A stretch of DNA of 63,079 nt, from contig JACVTC010000029.1 in the NCBI GenBank assembly GCA_016946835.1, positions 1,450,001 through 1,513,079 on the forward strand, read 5' to 3'. Source of the stretch: Neocallimastix lanati (nom. inval.) (taxonomy: Eukaryota > Neocallimastigomycota > Neocallimastigomycetes > Neocallimastigales > Neocallimastigaceae). Under the pieces are notes generated by a model that worked only from the letters and a program-made list of their open reading frames with translations, searched no databases and was not told where the DNA came from. Made by a program: the position numbers and the translations under genes. Shown one piece after another: positions 10,821 to 24,000 of the stretch. Position 1 is the stretch's first letter, and each line of letters begins with the position of its first letter.

Positions 10821-12490
10821 ATTGAAATTTTAAATATATAAATATAAATATTAACACTACAACATAAATAAATTATAAATGTAATAATTAATATGTATTA
10901 TATATGATTAAGTATTTATACTTAATATATTTATGATTTATGTTTATATATAGAAATAAGATTCAAAAACAATTAAAAAGTTTTGTATTGTCAACATTTT
11001 TTTAAAAAGTTTTAATTTAGTCATCTTATTAAACAAAAAATGACTAAATTGTCAACAAACTATTTTTAGCCGTCATATATCCATTTAAAAAAAAAATTTG
11101 ATATTTCTTAAAATTACAACCAATAGTTTCAAAAATAATTGCCAATAATTTTATAGATATCTTCCAATAGTTTTTGAAGATGTATACCAACAACTGAATA
11201 CCAATATCTTCAATTATATATACCAATTAATTCGTAATATATATTATATTATAATGAATTTATATTGTATATCCATAGTTTCATAATATATACCAAGTAG
11301 TTTCATAATATATATTAATAAATTCATAATATATATTAATAAATTCATAATATATACCAATAGTTTCATAATATACCAATAATATTTTTTAAAATAGATC
11401 CTATATTCATTATTAGATACCAAAAAAAAAGGTTTTTAAAATTTATGTTTAAAAAAATAATAAGAATTAAATTTTAATTAATAATAATAATAATAATAAT
11501 AATTAATAGGATATATCTATTATCTAAACATAAAATAGATGATATAAAATGGAGAGATACAAAAAAAAATGGTTAATATCCATTAATTTATAAAATTTGA
11601 TACTATAATTAAGAGACATTAATTTTTTTTTTTTTTTTAATAAAATGTATAAATCTTATAGGTTTATTTTTAATCAATAATACTATAAACTATATTTCAT
11701 AATCATAACTATAATTATTATGATTATGATTATACTAATTAAAATATGTCTATTAATTCATATTAAATTCATCTTAATAATTAACTATGTTAAATAATAA
11801 TTACTATAATAATAATAATTATTATTATGATTAGAACGATAATTACTATAATAATAATAGTAATTACGATCTAAAAGAATATAACTATAATAAATAATTA
11901 AAAGAGAGGTTTAGTAAACACCAAACAATGCAAATGGTTTGAAAAAGAAATGACAAAAAAATTGTATTTTTAATGTAATTAAAATCAAAATAACTTTAAA
12001 TAGTTCATATAAATTGATATTTATTTGACTTTGCTTTATAAGGATGATACAATATCCTGAATGAATATTTATCTTATTCGTTAGCCTAATTTATTCAATG
12101 AAATTAAAAAAAAAGGATAGGAATGGTTATATCATAATACAACTTTTTCAAAAGGTTTATTTCTTAATTTTATTAGAATAGTAATCTATTCATAAATTTA
12201 TAAATTTATATAATTAATTATAATTATTTTTTCTTATTCATTTATTTAATTTTCTATGATACTTTATTGTAAATTTGAGGATGCAATTAATTCATAGTAT
12301 AAAAAAAAAAATTATTTTTATTAATAATAAATTTTAAATAAATAACACTAATAATAAATTTTTTAAATTTTAATAAAATTATTTCAATATACCATAAAAG
12401 TATAAATAGAGTAAAATTAAAAAAAAATTATAATAATAAACAATGATATATATATTCATATTGTAAAAGATTATACAATCCACTTTTTAA
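10821..12490. other. AT-rich intergenic DNA with degenerate short repeats
   Basis: At 11273-11380 a motif of about 20 bases (ATTCATAATATATA... / GTTTCATAATATATACC) recurs several times in degenerate form. At 11690-11890 there are palindromic AATCATAACTATAATTATTATGATT-type runs. No gene was recognised on either strand. Confidence 0.55.
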
Positions 12491-12502
12491 ATGTGAATAA
12501 CA

Positions 12503-12537
<35 letters not shown>

Positions 12538-12591
12538 TAATAATAATAATAATAATAACGAAAATAATAATAATAATAATTAATAATAATA

Positions 12592-12633
<42 letters not shown>

Positions 12634-12636
12634 GAA

Positions 12637-12672
<36 letters not shown>

Positions 12673-12735
12673 TAATAATAATAATAATAAAAGAATGTAT
12701 TTTAATATTAATCATCATCATCATCATAAAAAGTA
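12491..12735. repeat. AAT trinucleotide array
   Basis: Runs of AAT broken by ATTAAT and ACGAAA units end in CATCATCATCAT at about 12713-12726. Open frames across it (poly-Tyr/Ile on the minus strand) are repeat artefacts. Confidence 0.85.
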
Positions 12736-15143
12736 ATAAAAATAATATTTTTGTACCAAAAAAAAAAAAGCATATGGTGACTTTCTTCTTTAAATTAAAT
12801 CAAGATTGAAACAATTCATAAAATAAATCGATAACAAAATATTTAATTTTTTACATATATATATATATAGAAATATAGAAAAATAATAATAATAATAATA
12901 ATAATATTTATAATTTATATCTATAATTTATATATAAATAGATAAATCATAATTATTTAATTAATATTTATGAAGGTTAAACACTTTCTTTCTTTCTTTT
13001 TTTTTTAAGGTATAAAAATAAATACAAAAAAAAAAATACAAAAAAAATTTTTTATAATTTTATTTAATAAATATATTAAATAAATATAAATATTAATTCA
13101 ATTTATTTTATTATTTATTTATTTATTTATTATATGTGTATTAATATAAATAAAATTTTATCTATATATTAATAATTTTTTTTTTTTTGGAAGAATTAAA
13201 ATGAAATGACTTCAGTTTTAAATCTTGCAAAAAAAATTTATTTTTATAAGAATTAAAGTTTTTAATTCTACTTTATATATATCTTTACATAAATTAATAT
13301 CATGAGTCATTATGATATTAATTTACACAAATAACCACTAAATTAAGATTTTAATTTATGTAGATGGTTAACAAAAAAAAAAAGGATAAATAAATTAAAA
13401 AATTTAAAATTAAAATTTAAATTAAAAATAAAATTAAAAATTATATAAAAATTTAATAATATTCATATTCATATTATTAAAAAAGGTTATATAAATGGAA
13501 GAAATAAAAAAACTTTTTTTATTTTCTTTTCTTTTCTTTTTATTTTATTATATTATTACATTAATACTTTATTTTATTATATTAATACACTAATACTTTA
13601 TTCTAATATATTATATTATATTATACTATATTTTGTTTTATTTTATTATATTAATTTATGATACAGTTCAACCTTTTTTATTTGAAATGAATAAAAAAAA
13701 TTAAAAATAAAAAAATTTTTGATCATCATTACCTGGTTTAGTAATTAATATATATCTCATTTAATATTGTTTGTTTGTTTGTTTTCATTTAATATTTATT
13801 TTATTTTATTTAATATTTATTCTATTTAATATTTATTTTATTTTATTTAATTATCTATTATTTATAATTAGTAATAAAACGTTAAATGGTATCATCATAA
13901 ATAAATATACCATAATATAATATAATATACCATAATATAATATAATATAATATAATATAATATAATATAATATAATAAAATATAATAAAAATGTTTTTTT
14001 TTTATTTTGTTTGTTTAATTATCATTATTTTTAATTATTCTCTTTCATTTTCTCTCTTTTTTTTTATTTTTTTTTTTTAATTTAATTTAAAAAAAAATTA
14101 AAATCTCATCATTTAATAAAATGAAAATATTAAACAATTTATGACACATAAGATAAGAAAAAGATTTAATAAATGTCATCCTCCTCCTATTGATCTTTCT
14201 TTCTTTTTTATTTTTAAAATGAATATTACTTTTATTATTATCATTGCTTTCATTATTATTATTTATTATTATTAGTAGAAGCAGTATTTATTATTAGTAG
14301 TAGTAGTATTTATTATTATTATAACTTTTATTTCTAATTTATTATTCATTATTAATTTATACTTCTTTAATTATCTAGATGGAATTTATTTTTTGTTTTT
14401 TGTATAAATCTTTTTTTTTTTTAATATATTGACAGATATTTAAAAAAAAAAATGAATAAATGAATAAAAATATATTTGAAATCATTTTTCAACTCTATAA
14501 TATAAAATAGAACAAAAAAAAAAGTTCTAGCTTATTAAGAGTATATTTTAATGATTTAAGGAAATCATTTAATCATTTATTTAAAAAAAAATTATTAAAA
14601 AAATAATAATAATTAATAATATATAATAATTAATAATATATAATAATTAATAATATATAATAATTAATAATATATAATAATTAATAATATTTAATATTTA
14701 ATATTTAATATTTAATATTTAATACTTTATATTTAATATTTTATATTTAATATTTAATAAATAAATTTTAATTTTAATTTTAATTTTTTTTTTTTTTTTT
14801 AATATATTCAATGTTGAACTAATTAAAATGTCAATTTTTAATTTATCTTAATTTGTTATTTTTTTTTTAAAATTCTTAAAATAAATAAATAAAAAAAAAT
14901 ATAAAAAGAGAAAAAAAAAACTTTTTTTTTTTTTAAAAATAAAACAAAAAAGGAAAAAAGAAAATAAATAAAATAAAAAATATATAAAATCTAAATTAAG
15001 AAATTAATAAATAAGTAAAAAGATAAAAAAATAAAAAAAAAAATAAAAAAAAAAAAATTCAATAAAGAATAAAAAAAAAAAAAAAAAAGTAATAATAATA
15101 ATAATAAAAAATTAAATATTAAAAAGTAAAAATAAAAATAAAA
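12736..15143. other. AT-rich intergenic DNA upstream of the phosphatase gene
   Basis: Holds several local simple repeats: TTTATTTTATT units (13780-13860), TATAA pentamers (13915-13985), GTAGTA/TTATTATTA (14250-14330) and a 19-base ATATAATAATTAATAAT unit (14600-14690) followed by ATTTAAT units to 14760. The last 250 bases before the gene are A-rich, as a 5' untranslated or promoter region of this type of genome would be. No distinct promoter motif can be named. Confidence 0.55.
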
Positions 15144-16780
15144 ATGGCTAATAAAGATAATAAAGCTTTAAAGTATGTTAAAATATTATTTCCATACGTT
15201 TTCGATTGGGCTGTTATCTATGCTATATGGAAAATAAAAGAATATATGTACAATCATAGTAAAGTTTTTGAAAGACAATTCAGTATCTTCGATGAAACTA
15301 TTAGTCATCCAGGAAAACCAGATACTCTTCCATGGGCTGATTTACTTGTAAATTATATTTCTAAATATTTATTTAAAAAAAAAAATAAATGATATAGAAA
15401 TTTATTTTTATTATATTTATATTTCATTAAAATATCATATACTAATAATAATGGTTATTTTAATATTTATATATATATATATATCTTTTTTTGTTATATT
15501 GGAATATTATACAAAAAAAAAAAAAAAATAGCATTATACTTTAATTTCTTGTGTTATTATTATAGTAGTAGTTCAACTTGTTAAAAGAAATTTCACATAT
15601 GGTTTAAATCAAGCCATTTTAGGTAATTTTCAACTTTTTACTTTATATATCATTGTCCTTGTTACTATCAGTATAATTATTCATTTGATAATTTATTAAT
15701 TATTATAAACATTTTGATTTATTATAGGTTTATGGTTCTCTTACTTAGTTACTAATCTCTTTTCAGATTACATCAAGGTATAAATTAATTTTTATCCTTA
15801 TTATTTTTTAAATTTGAAAAAAAAAATTATCCTAATTATTTAAATTTGAAAATAAAAAAAAACGAAAAAAATTATATATATATAATACATAAATAATATA
15901 TACATTTATATATAAATATTCGTATTAAAAAAATTAATAATAATATTAATATATATTTTTATAATTATTAAAAAAAAAAATAGGATTACGCTGGAAGATA
16001 CAGACCAGATTTCCTTTATTATTGTGATGTTGATTTCCAAAAGGTTGAACAACAATATCAATATTACAGAAATATTACTGGTGGTTTAGATTTAGAAGAA
16101 TATGGACCAAGAAAGTTATTCAATACCACTATCTGTAGAGGTGATCCATCTAAAATTGCTTCTGAACAAAAAAGTTTCCCATCCGGTCACACTTCTTGTA
16201 AATTTTAAAAAATTTTTTTTTCTTTTTATAAAAAAAATTAAAATATTTACTTTTTATTTTATTTTAAATATATTTATTAATAAAAATATATATAAAATTT
16301 TTTATTTGTTTTATTATATTAATATTAATATATTTTCATACTATATATTTATATAATATATATATTTTTATTATAAATATATATAACAAAAATAATAATA
16401 TAGTCGCTTTTACTACAATGATCTATTTAACTTTATATCTTGCTGGACAACTTCGTATTTATGATGGACAAGCTCGTGGATGGAAATACTTTATTTGCTG
16501 TCTTCCAATATTCTTTGCTTTTTATGTTCCATTCTCTAGACTTATGGATTACCGTCATCACTGGCAAGATTGTTTAGCTGGTGCCATTATTGGTACTGTA
16601 TTTGCCGTTATCTTCTACTACTTATTCTATCCAAGTCTTCGTGATCCAAATTGCGACAAACCAATTAGACGTCCATGCAACTTCTTTAATAAACAAAAAA
16701 AGGAAAAGAAGGAAAAAATTGATGAAATTGAAGAAGATGATGAAGTTCCAAAAGAAAGTAAACCAGAAGAAATTGTCTAA
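15144..16780 (+). CDS. Lipid phosphate phosphatase, PAP2 superfamily (DPP1/LPP-like), five exons
   Basis: Joining 15144-15347, 15532-15622, 15728-15777, 15984-16197 and 16404-16780 gives a 311-residue protein. All introns are GT...TAG and short (105-206 bases). The three PAP2 signature motifs are intact: C1 K115-DYAGRY-R122-P123; C2 P181-S-G-H184 (SFPSGHTSF); and C3 S231-R-LMDYR-H238-HWQ-D242. The two His and Asp242 are the expected catalytic residues. About six hydrophobic segments surround these motifs, with a 58-residue loop between C1 and C2. The C-terminus is a charged Lys/Glu tail of about 30 residues. Family knowledge: the enzyme dephosphorylates phosphatidate, diacylglycerol pyrophosphate or lysophosphatidate in a membrane, with the active site on the luminal or outer face. 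Substrate choice cannot be read from sequence. The start Met is the first in frame and follows an A-rich leader. Confidence 0.93.
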
Positions 16781-17348
16781 TTCAATCTAGTTTTTTTTTA
16801 AAAAAAAAAATCTATGGTATAAGAATAATTTAAAAAAAAATGATAAAAAAGAAATAAATAATTATTATAATTATTTAATTTTTTTTTATTTTTTAAACAT
16901 ATAAAAGAGAAATTACAATACTTTTAAGTTAATATTTGAAACAAAATAAGCAAAAAAAAATTTTTTATTTTCTATAAATAGTATAAAATAATTTATTAAG
17001 TTTTATAAAAAAAAATTATATTGTATATAATTTTTTTATTTTTTTTTATTCTTTATTATTGAAAATATTTACTTTAAAAAAAAAAAAATTATATTGTATA
17101 TAATTTTTTTTTTTTTTTTTTTTGTTAATTAAAAATTTTAAATTTTTTGTATAAAAAAAAAAAAAAAAAAAGAGGACAAAATGAATTTTTTTTTTTTTTT
17201 TTTTATTTTTTTATCAGTAAAAAATATATAAAAAAAAAAAAGAATTTAATTGTATGAAAATTAATATAAAAAAAAATATATTGTATATATTTTTTTTTAT
17301 ATATCAAAAGAAAAAATAAGAAATTAAAGAAAGAAAAACAACTTTAAA

Positions 17349-17396
<48 letters not shown>

Positions 17397-17560
17397 AAAA
17401 AAATTAAATTAAATTAAGAAAAAAGAAACAAAAAAAAAATGTATTTACTATTAAATAATAATAGTAATTATAATTGTTAATATATAAATAAATTAAATTA
17501 AATTAAAAATAAATAAAAATAAAAATAAAAACAAAATTTGTTGATTATTGTTGAGTATGG
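16781..17560. other. 3' flank of the phosphatase gene, homopolymer-rich
   Basis: Alternating T and A runs dominate, with TATATTGTATATAATTTTTTT repeated near 17018-17040 and 17088-17110 and a long A tract at 17351-17394. No gene was seen. Confidence 0.6.
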
Positions 17561-17632
17561 TAAAAATTTTAGTGTTAATCCCTTGTAATATAGGATTTTA
17601 TTATTGGAAAATTTTTTAATTATAAATATAAC
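17561..17632. repeat. Dispersed 70-bp block X, copy 1
   Basis: The block reads AAAATTTTAGTGTTAATCC... and is matched at 24996-25069 with indels. Each copy lies just upstream of a 5'-truncated LINE fragment of the same subfamily (17.74 kb and 25.07 kb). It could be a LINE 5' region joined by deletion, or an unrelated short element. Confidence 0.5.
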
Positions 17633-17739
17633 AAAAGAACAAAAAAAAAAAAAAAAAAAAAAAAAAAGAATAAATAATATACATTATTTTTGAAATACCT
17701 TTCAAAGAATCATTGGATTTTATGATGGCTAAGATAAAC

Positions 17740-20134
17740 ACATCCTGCTGCTGGAAAGTGTCTTAAATTGATTTTTAATAAAATATGGAATGGGTCTTTT
17801 CCTAAAAAATGGAACTCAGCTTCTATTGTATCAATCCCTAAGAAAGGTGACCTATCAGATTGTAGTAATTATCGATGTATTTCTCTCATTAATGTTGGAC
17901 TAAAAATCATTTCAAAAATTATAACAGATAGAATATCCACTTACGCACTCTCACACAATTTCATTAGACCTGAACAATTTGGTTTTCGCAACCGTGAAGA
18001 ATGAAGAATGCATTAGTTTATTCATTTCAGTTAGAGAAATTTGCCAAAGAAGAAAATTTCAAGGAAAATTCACATATTTAGCCTTTTTAGATCTTAAAAA
18101 AGCTTATGATTCAGTTCCTATTTTTAACATTCTTACTAAATTATATCGTTATGGAGTACGTGGTAAATGTTTTGATTTTCTATGTAATTTATATACTTCA
18201 TCTAAAGCTCGTGCTCGATTTGCTTCAATGTTATCAAATGAATTTCCTATTAAAAGAGGTGTTAGTCAAGGTTGTCCATTATCTCCGATCTTATTCAATT
18301 TATTCATCAATGATATATTAAATGACTGTGAAAAGTATGGTGTTAATATTGGAAGAAAAAAGTGTTGTGGTGGACTCTTTGCTGATGATGTTGTTCTCAT
18401 TGCTCCAAGTGCAAAAAAATTAGAAAAATTATTAAAAAAGGTACATAGATGGGCTAATTTAAATGAAATGACTTTTGGTATTGAAAAATGTGCAACTATG
18501 GTTATAAAACCAATGAACTTCCAACCTCCTCCAAACTATAGTGATCCAACCTTCTATTTAGGAAAGAATGATATTCCTAAAGTTTCTAGTTGTGTCTATC
18601 TTGGTATTCCTTTTTCAGATGATCTCCTACTAGAACACATTATATCTCACATGCATTTTAAAGTTAGAAAAATCCCTTCTTTCATATACACGTTTCTTTT
18701 CAAATAAACTTATTCCTATTGCTTACAAGAAAAAAGTTCTTTAATCCTTTGTTATTAGTAAAGTAATTTATTATTCTCCTTTACTTGGTTCAAACAAATC
18801 TAGAATGGCTAGAATTCAAACATTAATTAATACTGGTCAATTTTGGTATATCGGCTCCTTCTCTAAAAATGGTAAAACAAGTTCAGAAAACAATGACTAT
18901 ATTAGACATAATTCAACAATGAGTACTTATGCTTTATCTCGAGATCTAAGCATTCCTCCTATTGCTGGTGTCTGCGCAGCCTTACAGATTAAATCTTTTG
19001 CAAAATGGAGTAAATCAAACTGTATTATAAAGGATCTTATTAAATCTATTCCCAAAATGCATCATTATTCCTGGACTAAAGAATCAAGAACACTGTATAA
19101 AAAAATCAAAAAATATAAATGTGAAAAATATGACGATATTTTAGAACGTTACTGGAAATCAGTTTCCAAATTTCAAGGTATTAAAGGTCAAAATTACGAT
19201 TGTAATAAGTTCTCAAACAATAAAGCTATAATTATGCTTAGTTTAAAATATCCCCAATTCAACTTAGGGTTTTCGTGGATGATACGTTTACGCTGTGATT
19301 ATAAATACAATACTACTATTGCTATTAGAATGGGTAGAGTTTCAGAAGATTGTCCCAAGTGTTGCCCCTGTTGTGGCGAAGATAAACAATCTTTTGAACA
19401 TTGGATTTTTAAATGCGATGCTCTTGCATCTTTTAGATGGAATTCTTTAAATTTCATCGATGATCTCTATGTTTTATTCCTTAGGAAGATTAGAGTGTTT
19501 AATCCTCTTTCTTCCTATGACTCTATTTCTAATTTTGAAGATTATATCAATCATTATATATACTTGTTCCTTCTTGGTGGGACTTTAGTTTTAAATGAGC
19601 TACATTTTGATAGTGGGGAACAGAGACAATTAAATGAACTACTTTTCAAAGGTTCATCTGAGTCACCTGTTCCAAAAATTGTGGGCTTGGCGGAATTCTT
19701 AACAAGTGCAATACCTATCATTAGTAGTTCGTTTGAGCTATTATTTGATAGGTATTGCAAAATACCAAACTTATCCAAGAGCGTCGACGTCGTACTGATA
19801 AGGCATAATGATAATACAGGATCGTCATCTATTGCTACGAAGGATGAATCTCTCCCTAGTAGTTCAATAAATGATGAGTCCGGGGAGAGTTTAGTGGACA
19901 CCACACTATCTATTTTAAAGATGTTACTTCTAGGTTTTATTTCTTTTTTATTTGATAGGAAGGGAAAAATTCCCGCATAGTACAACTTGCCGAAACACAT
20001 AGTATTTTCGAGCTTTTTTATTTTTTTTTTTTTATTTTTTAATTTTTTATTTTTAATTTCAAATGTACTTTTCACCTACATGTATTTTTTAAAATAAAAT
20101 TTAATAAAGTTTTGGAAGTGTATTCTCTTCCCTG

Positions 20135-20171
<37 letters not shown>
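17740..20171 (+). mobile_element. LINE copy A: 5'-truncated non-LTR retrotransposon with nearly readable RT
   Basis: The endonuclease half is missing. From about 17755 the RT reads FNKIWNGSFPKKWNSAS, then KKGDLSDCSNYR and PEQFGFRN. After a 7-base duplication at about 18000 that shifts the frame come LDLKKAYDSVPIFN (first catalytic Asp region), RGVSQGCPLSPILFNLFIN and the GGLFADDVVLIAPS catalytic pair. A second frame change near 18690 precedes an 18805-19980 frame. That frame has a C-terminal zinc-knuckle-like block (CPKCCPCCGE...FEHWIFKC, near 19351-19412) and a Ser-rich tail. Only two frame breaks and one stop near 18742 separate it from a continuous ORF, so it is the best preserved RT here. 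The 3' end has the GGAAG...CTTCC stem-loop and A34. Confidence 0.88.
20114..20131 (+). promoter_or_regulatory. LINE 3'-terminal stem-loop (copy A)
   Basis: The 18-base sequence is the same as at 3210-3227 (GGAAG, 8-base loop, CTTCC), six bases before the poly-A tail. Conservation between two independent insertions supports a functional tail structure. Confidence 0.5.
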
Positions 20172-20175
<4 letters not shown>

Positions 20176-20925
20176 GCTTTCTGTGATTCTGATGATAATC
20201 GATGGTTATCCTTTCTAAAGTGGCTTCTAGTACGAAGAGTGAAAACGGGAATACTGGAAGATTGTAGAAAGTGAGCCTGATGTTTTATATTGTTTTAAAC
20301 TGGATATATAGTAACATTGGAATTGTATAATTATTAATATCATGTAGTTTCTACATATTATCATTGTAATGAATCTATTGTATTTTTTACTTTAGCATTA
20401 TTTTGTATATGTATTTTTCTATAGTATTATTTATACTTTCATGTAGCTATTGTAAAATGGAAATGTAGGAGATTGATTCACTCCAAAGCTTGTGTTTAAG
20501 ACATTATTTAACGGATGGATATCTTTTTTATAGTCTTTCTCTACTAATATTTTTTCTTTTTTAAATATACTTTTAGCTAATTTATGATTATTCAACAGAA
20601 AATTTTTAACTTCTTAAAGCGCTTTATTAATTGAAAGAATTACAATCAGTCAAAAGATAAAAAGAAACAATTATTCATTTTAACAGTATATACAAGTAAT
20701 TTTGTATCAATAAATTACTAACCCTTGAGTTAATTTATAAATATTATATCAGTTATACAGGATAAAATCAATTATTTACAAAATCTAAAATCTATTAAAT
20801 CATCAAGAACAATTTTATATTTCAAGCTTTCAAATATTCAACACCAATATTTTTTATTTACTATTTAAAGGGAATTTACTTTCTCTTTTATTTTTTATTT
20901 TATTTTATTATATATATATATAAAA
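20172..20925. other. Unassigned moderately complex DNA between LINE copies
   Basis: This is less repetitive than most intergenic DNA here but has no reading frame longer than a few tens of codons and no recognisable motif. It may be old transposon or gene debris. Confidence 0.4.
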
Positions 20926-21019
20926 AAAAAAAAAAAAAATTTTATCTATTTTTTTTATTATTTTTATTATTTTTATTTTATTCTTCTTTTATTTTATTTT
21001 TTTTTTAGGCTTTCTTGAA

Positions 21020-24000
21020 ATGGATAATACTTCTTTAAATTCAGCAACTATACCTGTTTTGCGACGTGGTCTTCGAAGATACGATATTCAGAATAAAGAT
21101 TTCATTCTTATCTTTATTCATGATCTTCAATCATGATCTGTTAGTAAACTTTGGGAATTTCTTAGTAAACGTATTTCCAATTGCAATGAAATAGTTCATG
21201 GAATTATAAAAACACACACACCTAATATGAAAAATTACTTCATTTTAAGGATAAACTATGATAAACCCACTTATTACCTAAATATTTTATTTCTTCTTAC
21301 CCATTGCCTTCCAATCAATAAAATTAATTGGATCCAAACCGACAAAATCAGAACTTTCAGTGAAGTTAAGAAATTTAACAACAAATTTTCTTCTTTTGAA
21401 ACTAAATCAATGGCTAAAGATTTTCTTTATAGCAATATTTATTCACCGTCTACTCAGTTCTTTAATCTTTGTGTCAGTTGGAACATTAATGGATAGAATG
21501 ATGAAAAACGTGATGGTATTAGATACTTTAATGAAATTTTTAAACCCATATGTATTTGCTTGCAAGAGGTCGGTAATAGCCAATACCTTAATGTACATTC
21601 AAAGAATTACCCATTTCTTTGTCACTATAATACAATTTTACATAAAGCTGATCCAAATATACCCGGTATGAGAGGTCTTAGTATAAGTGTACATCGTTCA
21701 TGTTCATTTTCTCCTGATCCCTTTGAATATAAGTATATCATTTCTGTCAACATTACTTCTTTTTGGGGAATTAAATGCACTATTGGTAATATTTATGTTC
21801 CTACGGTCACTCAATTCTTCTTAATGAATTTGATGATAATAAAGAATTAAGTTCTAATGAAATGGTCAATAAATTTATAGAAACAGCTAATAAAGTTGGT
21901 GATTAAGTTCATGCTAGCTAGAGTTCCTTGTGATCTTAAAGGCTCCGCTTTCCACTGCACTTATTATATCAAGAAACTTTCTCATGAAAAGCATATTGCA
22001 TTTTATAAAAATCAAAAAAAAAAAATTTTCTTTAGGTCCTAATCTTGAAAACCTTGATGATTTTTTTTTTTTAAATTTGCTTCGTGAGTATAAAAATATA
22101 TGTGGTAAAGTCAGATTAATTAAGTTTTCTATTAAATCAAAACAATTTCATCAGTCGATAGAATCTGTATGTAAATGATTTTCGTAACAAAAATGCTAGG
22201 AGTGCTTGGTTAAAATTAAAGAAGCTATCTCATCCTCTGGACTCTAATTCTTCTTCGTCAAGCGTTTTTAAAGGGACAAAACAAGGTAACTATTTATTTT
22301 TTCTCATTCGGATTAATTTAATCGATTGGCTAAACATTATAGTGAACTAACTTCTTATGTTTACTCAACATAGTCTGTATGAAGAGTACTGGGTAAGTTA
22401 ATTTGGAACTAATCCTAATAATCCTACTTGGGATATTAATGATTCTATTACTATGGAAGAAATTCAAAACAAAGTATTTGATATGAAAAAAATAATAAAA
22501 CTCCTGGCCCCGATGGTATTCCGATTGAATTTTTTAAAGCCTGCTTTAGTAAATCTGATTTATCCGATAATCAAGATGTTTCTTCAGATGATCACTACTC
22601 TAAATGTGCTAAAATATTTACTTTCATTATTTAACAAAATCTGGGATGGTGATTTCCCTGAAGAGTGGAATTCAGCTTCTATAATATCAATTCCAAAAAA
22701 AGGAGATCTTTCGGATTGTAATAATTATCGTGGTATTTCTCTTATTAATGTTGGTTTAAAAAGCATTTCAAAGATTGTTACTAATAGAATTGCTAATTAT
22801 GCCCTTGAACATAAATTTGTTAGACCTGAACAATTTGGATTTAGAAATAAAGAAGAATATACCAGTTTATATATTTCATTTAGAGAGATATGTCAAAGAA
22901 GAAAATTTCAAGGAAATTTTACTTATCTTGCTTTTCTCGATCTTAAAAAAAGCCTATGATTCAGTACCTATCTTTAATATTTTGACCAAATTATATAACT
23001 TAGGGATTAGAGATAAATGTCATCTGTTTTTAAGGAACCTTTATCTATCCTCTAAAGCTCGTGCTTTTTTTTAATAGTAATCTCTCTGAAGAATTTTCGA
23101 TTCATCGGGGTGTTAGACAAGGATGCCCTCTATCTCCTATTTTATTCAATTTGTTTATTAATGATTAATGATGTACTAGATAATTGTGATATGCATGGTG
23201 TATATTTAGAATCTCAATATTGTGGTGGTGGACTTTTTTGCCTGATGATATTGTTTTAGTGGCTCCATCTAAAACAAGCTCTTAAGAAAATTTTGAATTA
23301 AGGTTCATGAATGGGCTATTAAAAATGAAAAGAAATGAAATGACTTTTGGTATTAATAACTGTGATACTCTTGTTGTAAAACCGATTAACTTTGTTAAAC
23401 CAATAAATTACGAAGATCCATCTTTCTTTATTGGTAGTAACAAATTACCTATAGTAACAAATTACCTAAAATTGACAACTATACTTATCTTGGTATTCCT
23501 TTTGATAAATCTTTATCATTGAAACCCTATACAATCCAAATTAAACAGTAATTTAAATGTCAAGTTAAATTTGTACTTTCGATTTCTTATAAATAAATCT
23601 ATTCCTCTCCCATTGAAGAAATATGTTTTAATTTCGTTTATTCTTAATCTTGGTTTATAATATGCTCCTCTCTTTGGTTCAAATAAAAGCAGATGCTTTA
23701 AAACTCAAAAAAAATTATTAATAGAGGACTTTATTGGAATTATGGATTTAAATCCCGCAATTCTTCTGTCAGTCTCTATGATATTACTCGTGAATTGAGA
23801 ATACCTCCTCTTTCAGCTATCTGTGCAATATCTCAATTACTGCTGTTTTAGAAAATGAAAAAATTCATCATGTATTATTCATCATCTCACTAATAATATT
23901 CCTACGATGTCACATTACTCATGGACTAAAGAATCAAGGACTTTGGATAAGAAAATTAAATGGTAAGAAAAAAAAAAGTGAAATAAAAAAAATGTTTTAT

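Noticed and set aside
19554-20075. Minus-strand frame of 173 codons
   Set aside because: It is antisense to the well supported LINE A ORF end and its T-rich 3' region.
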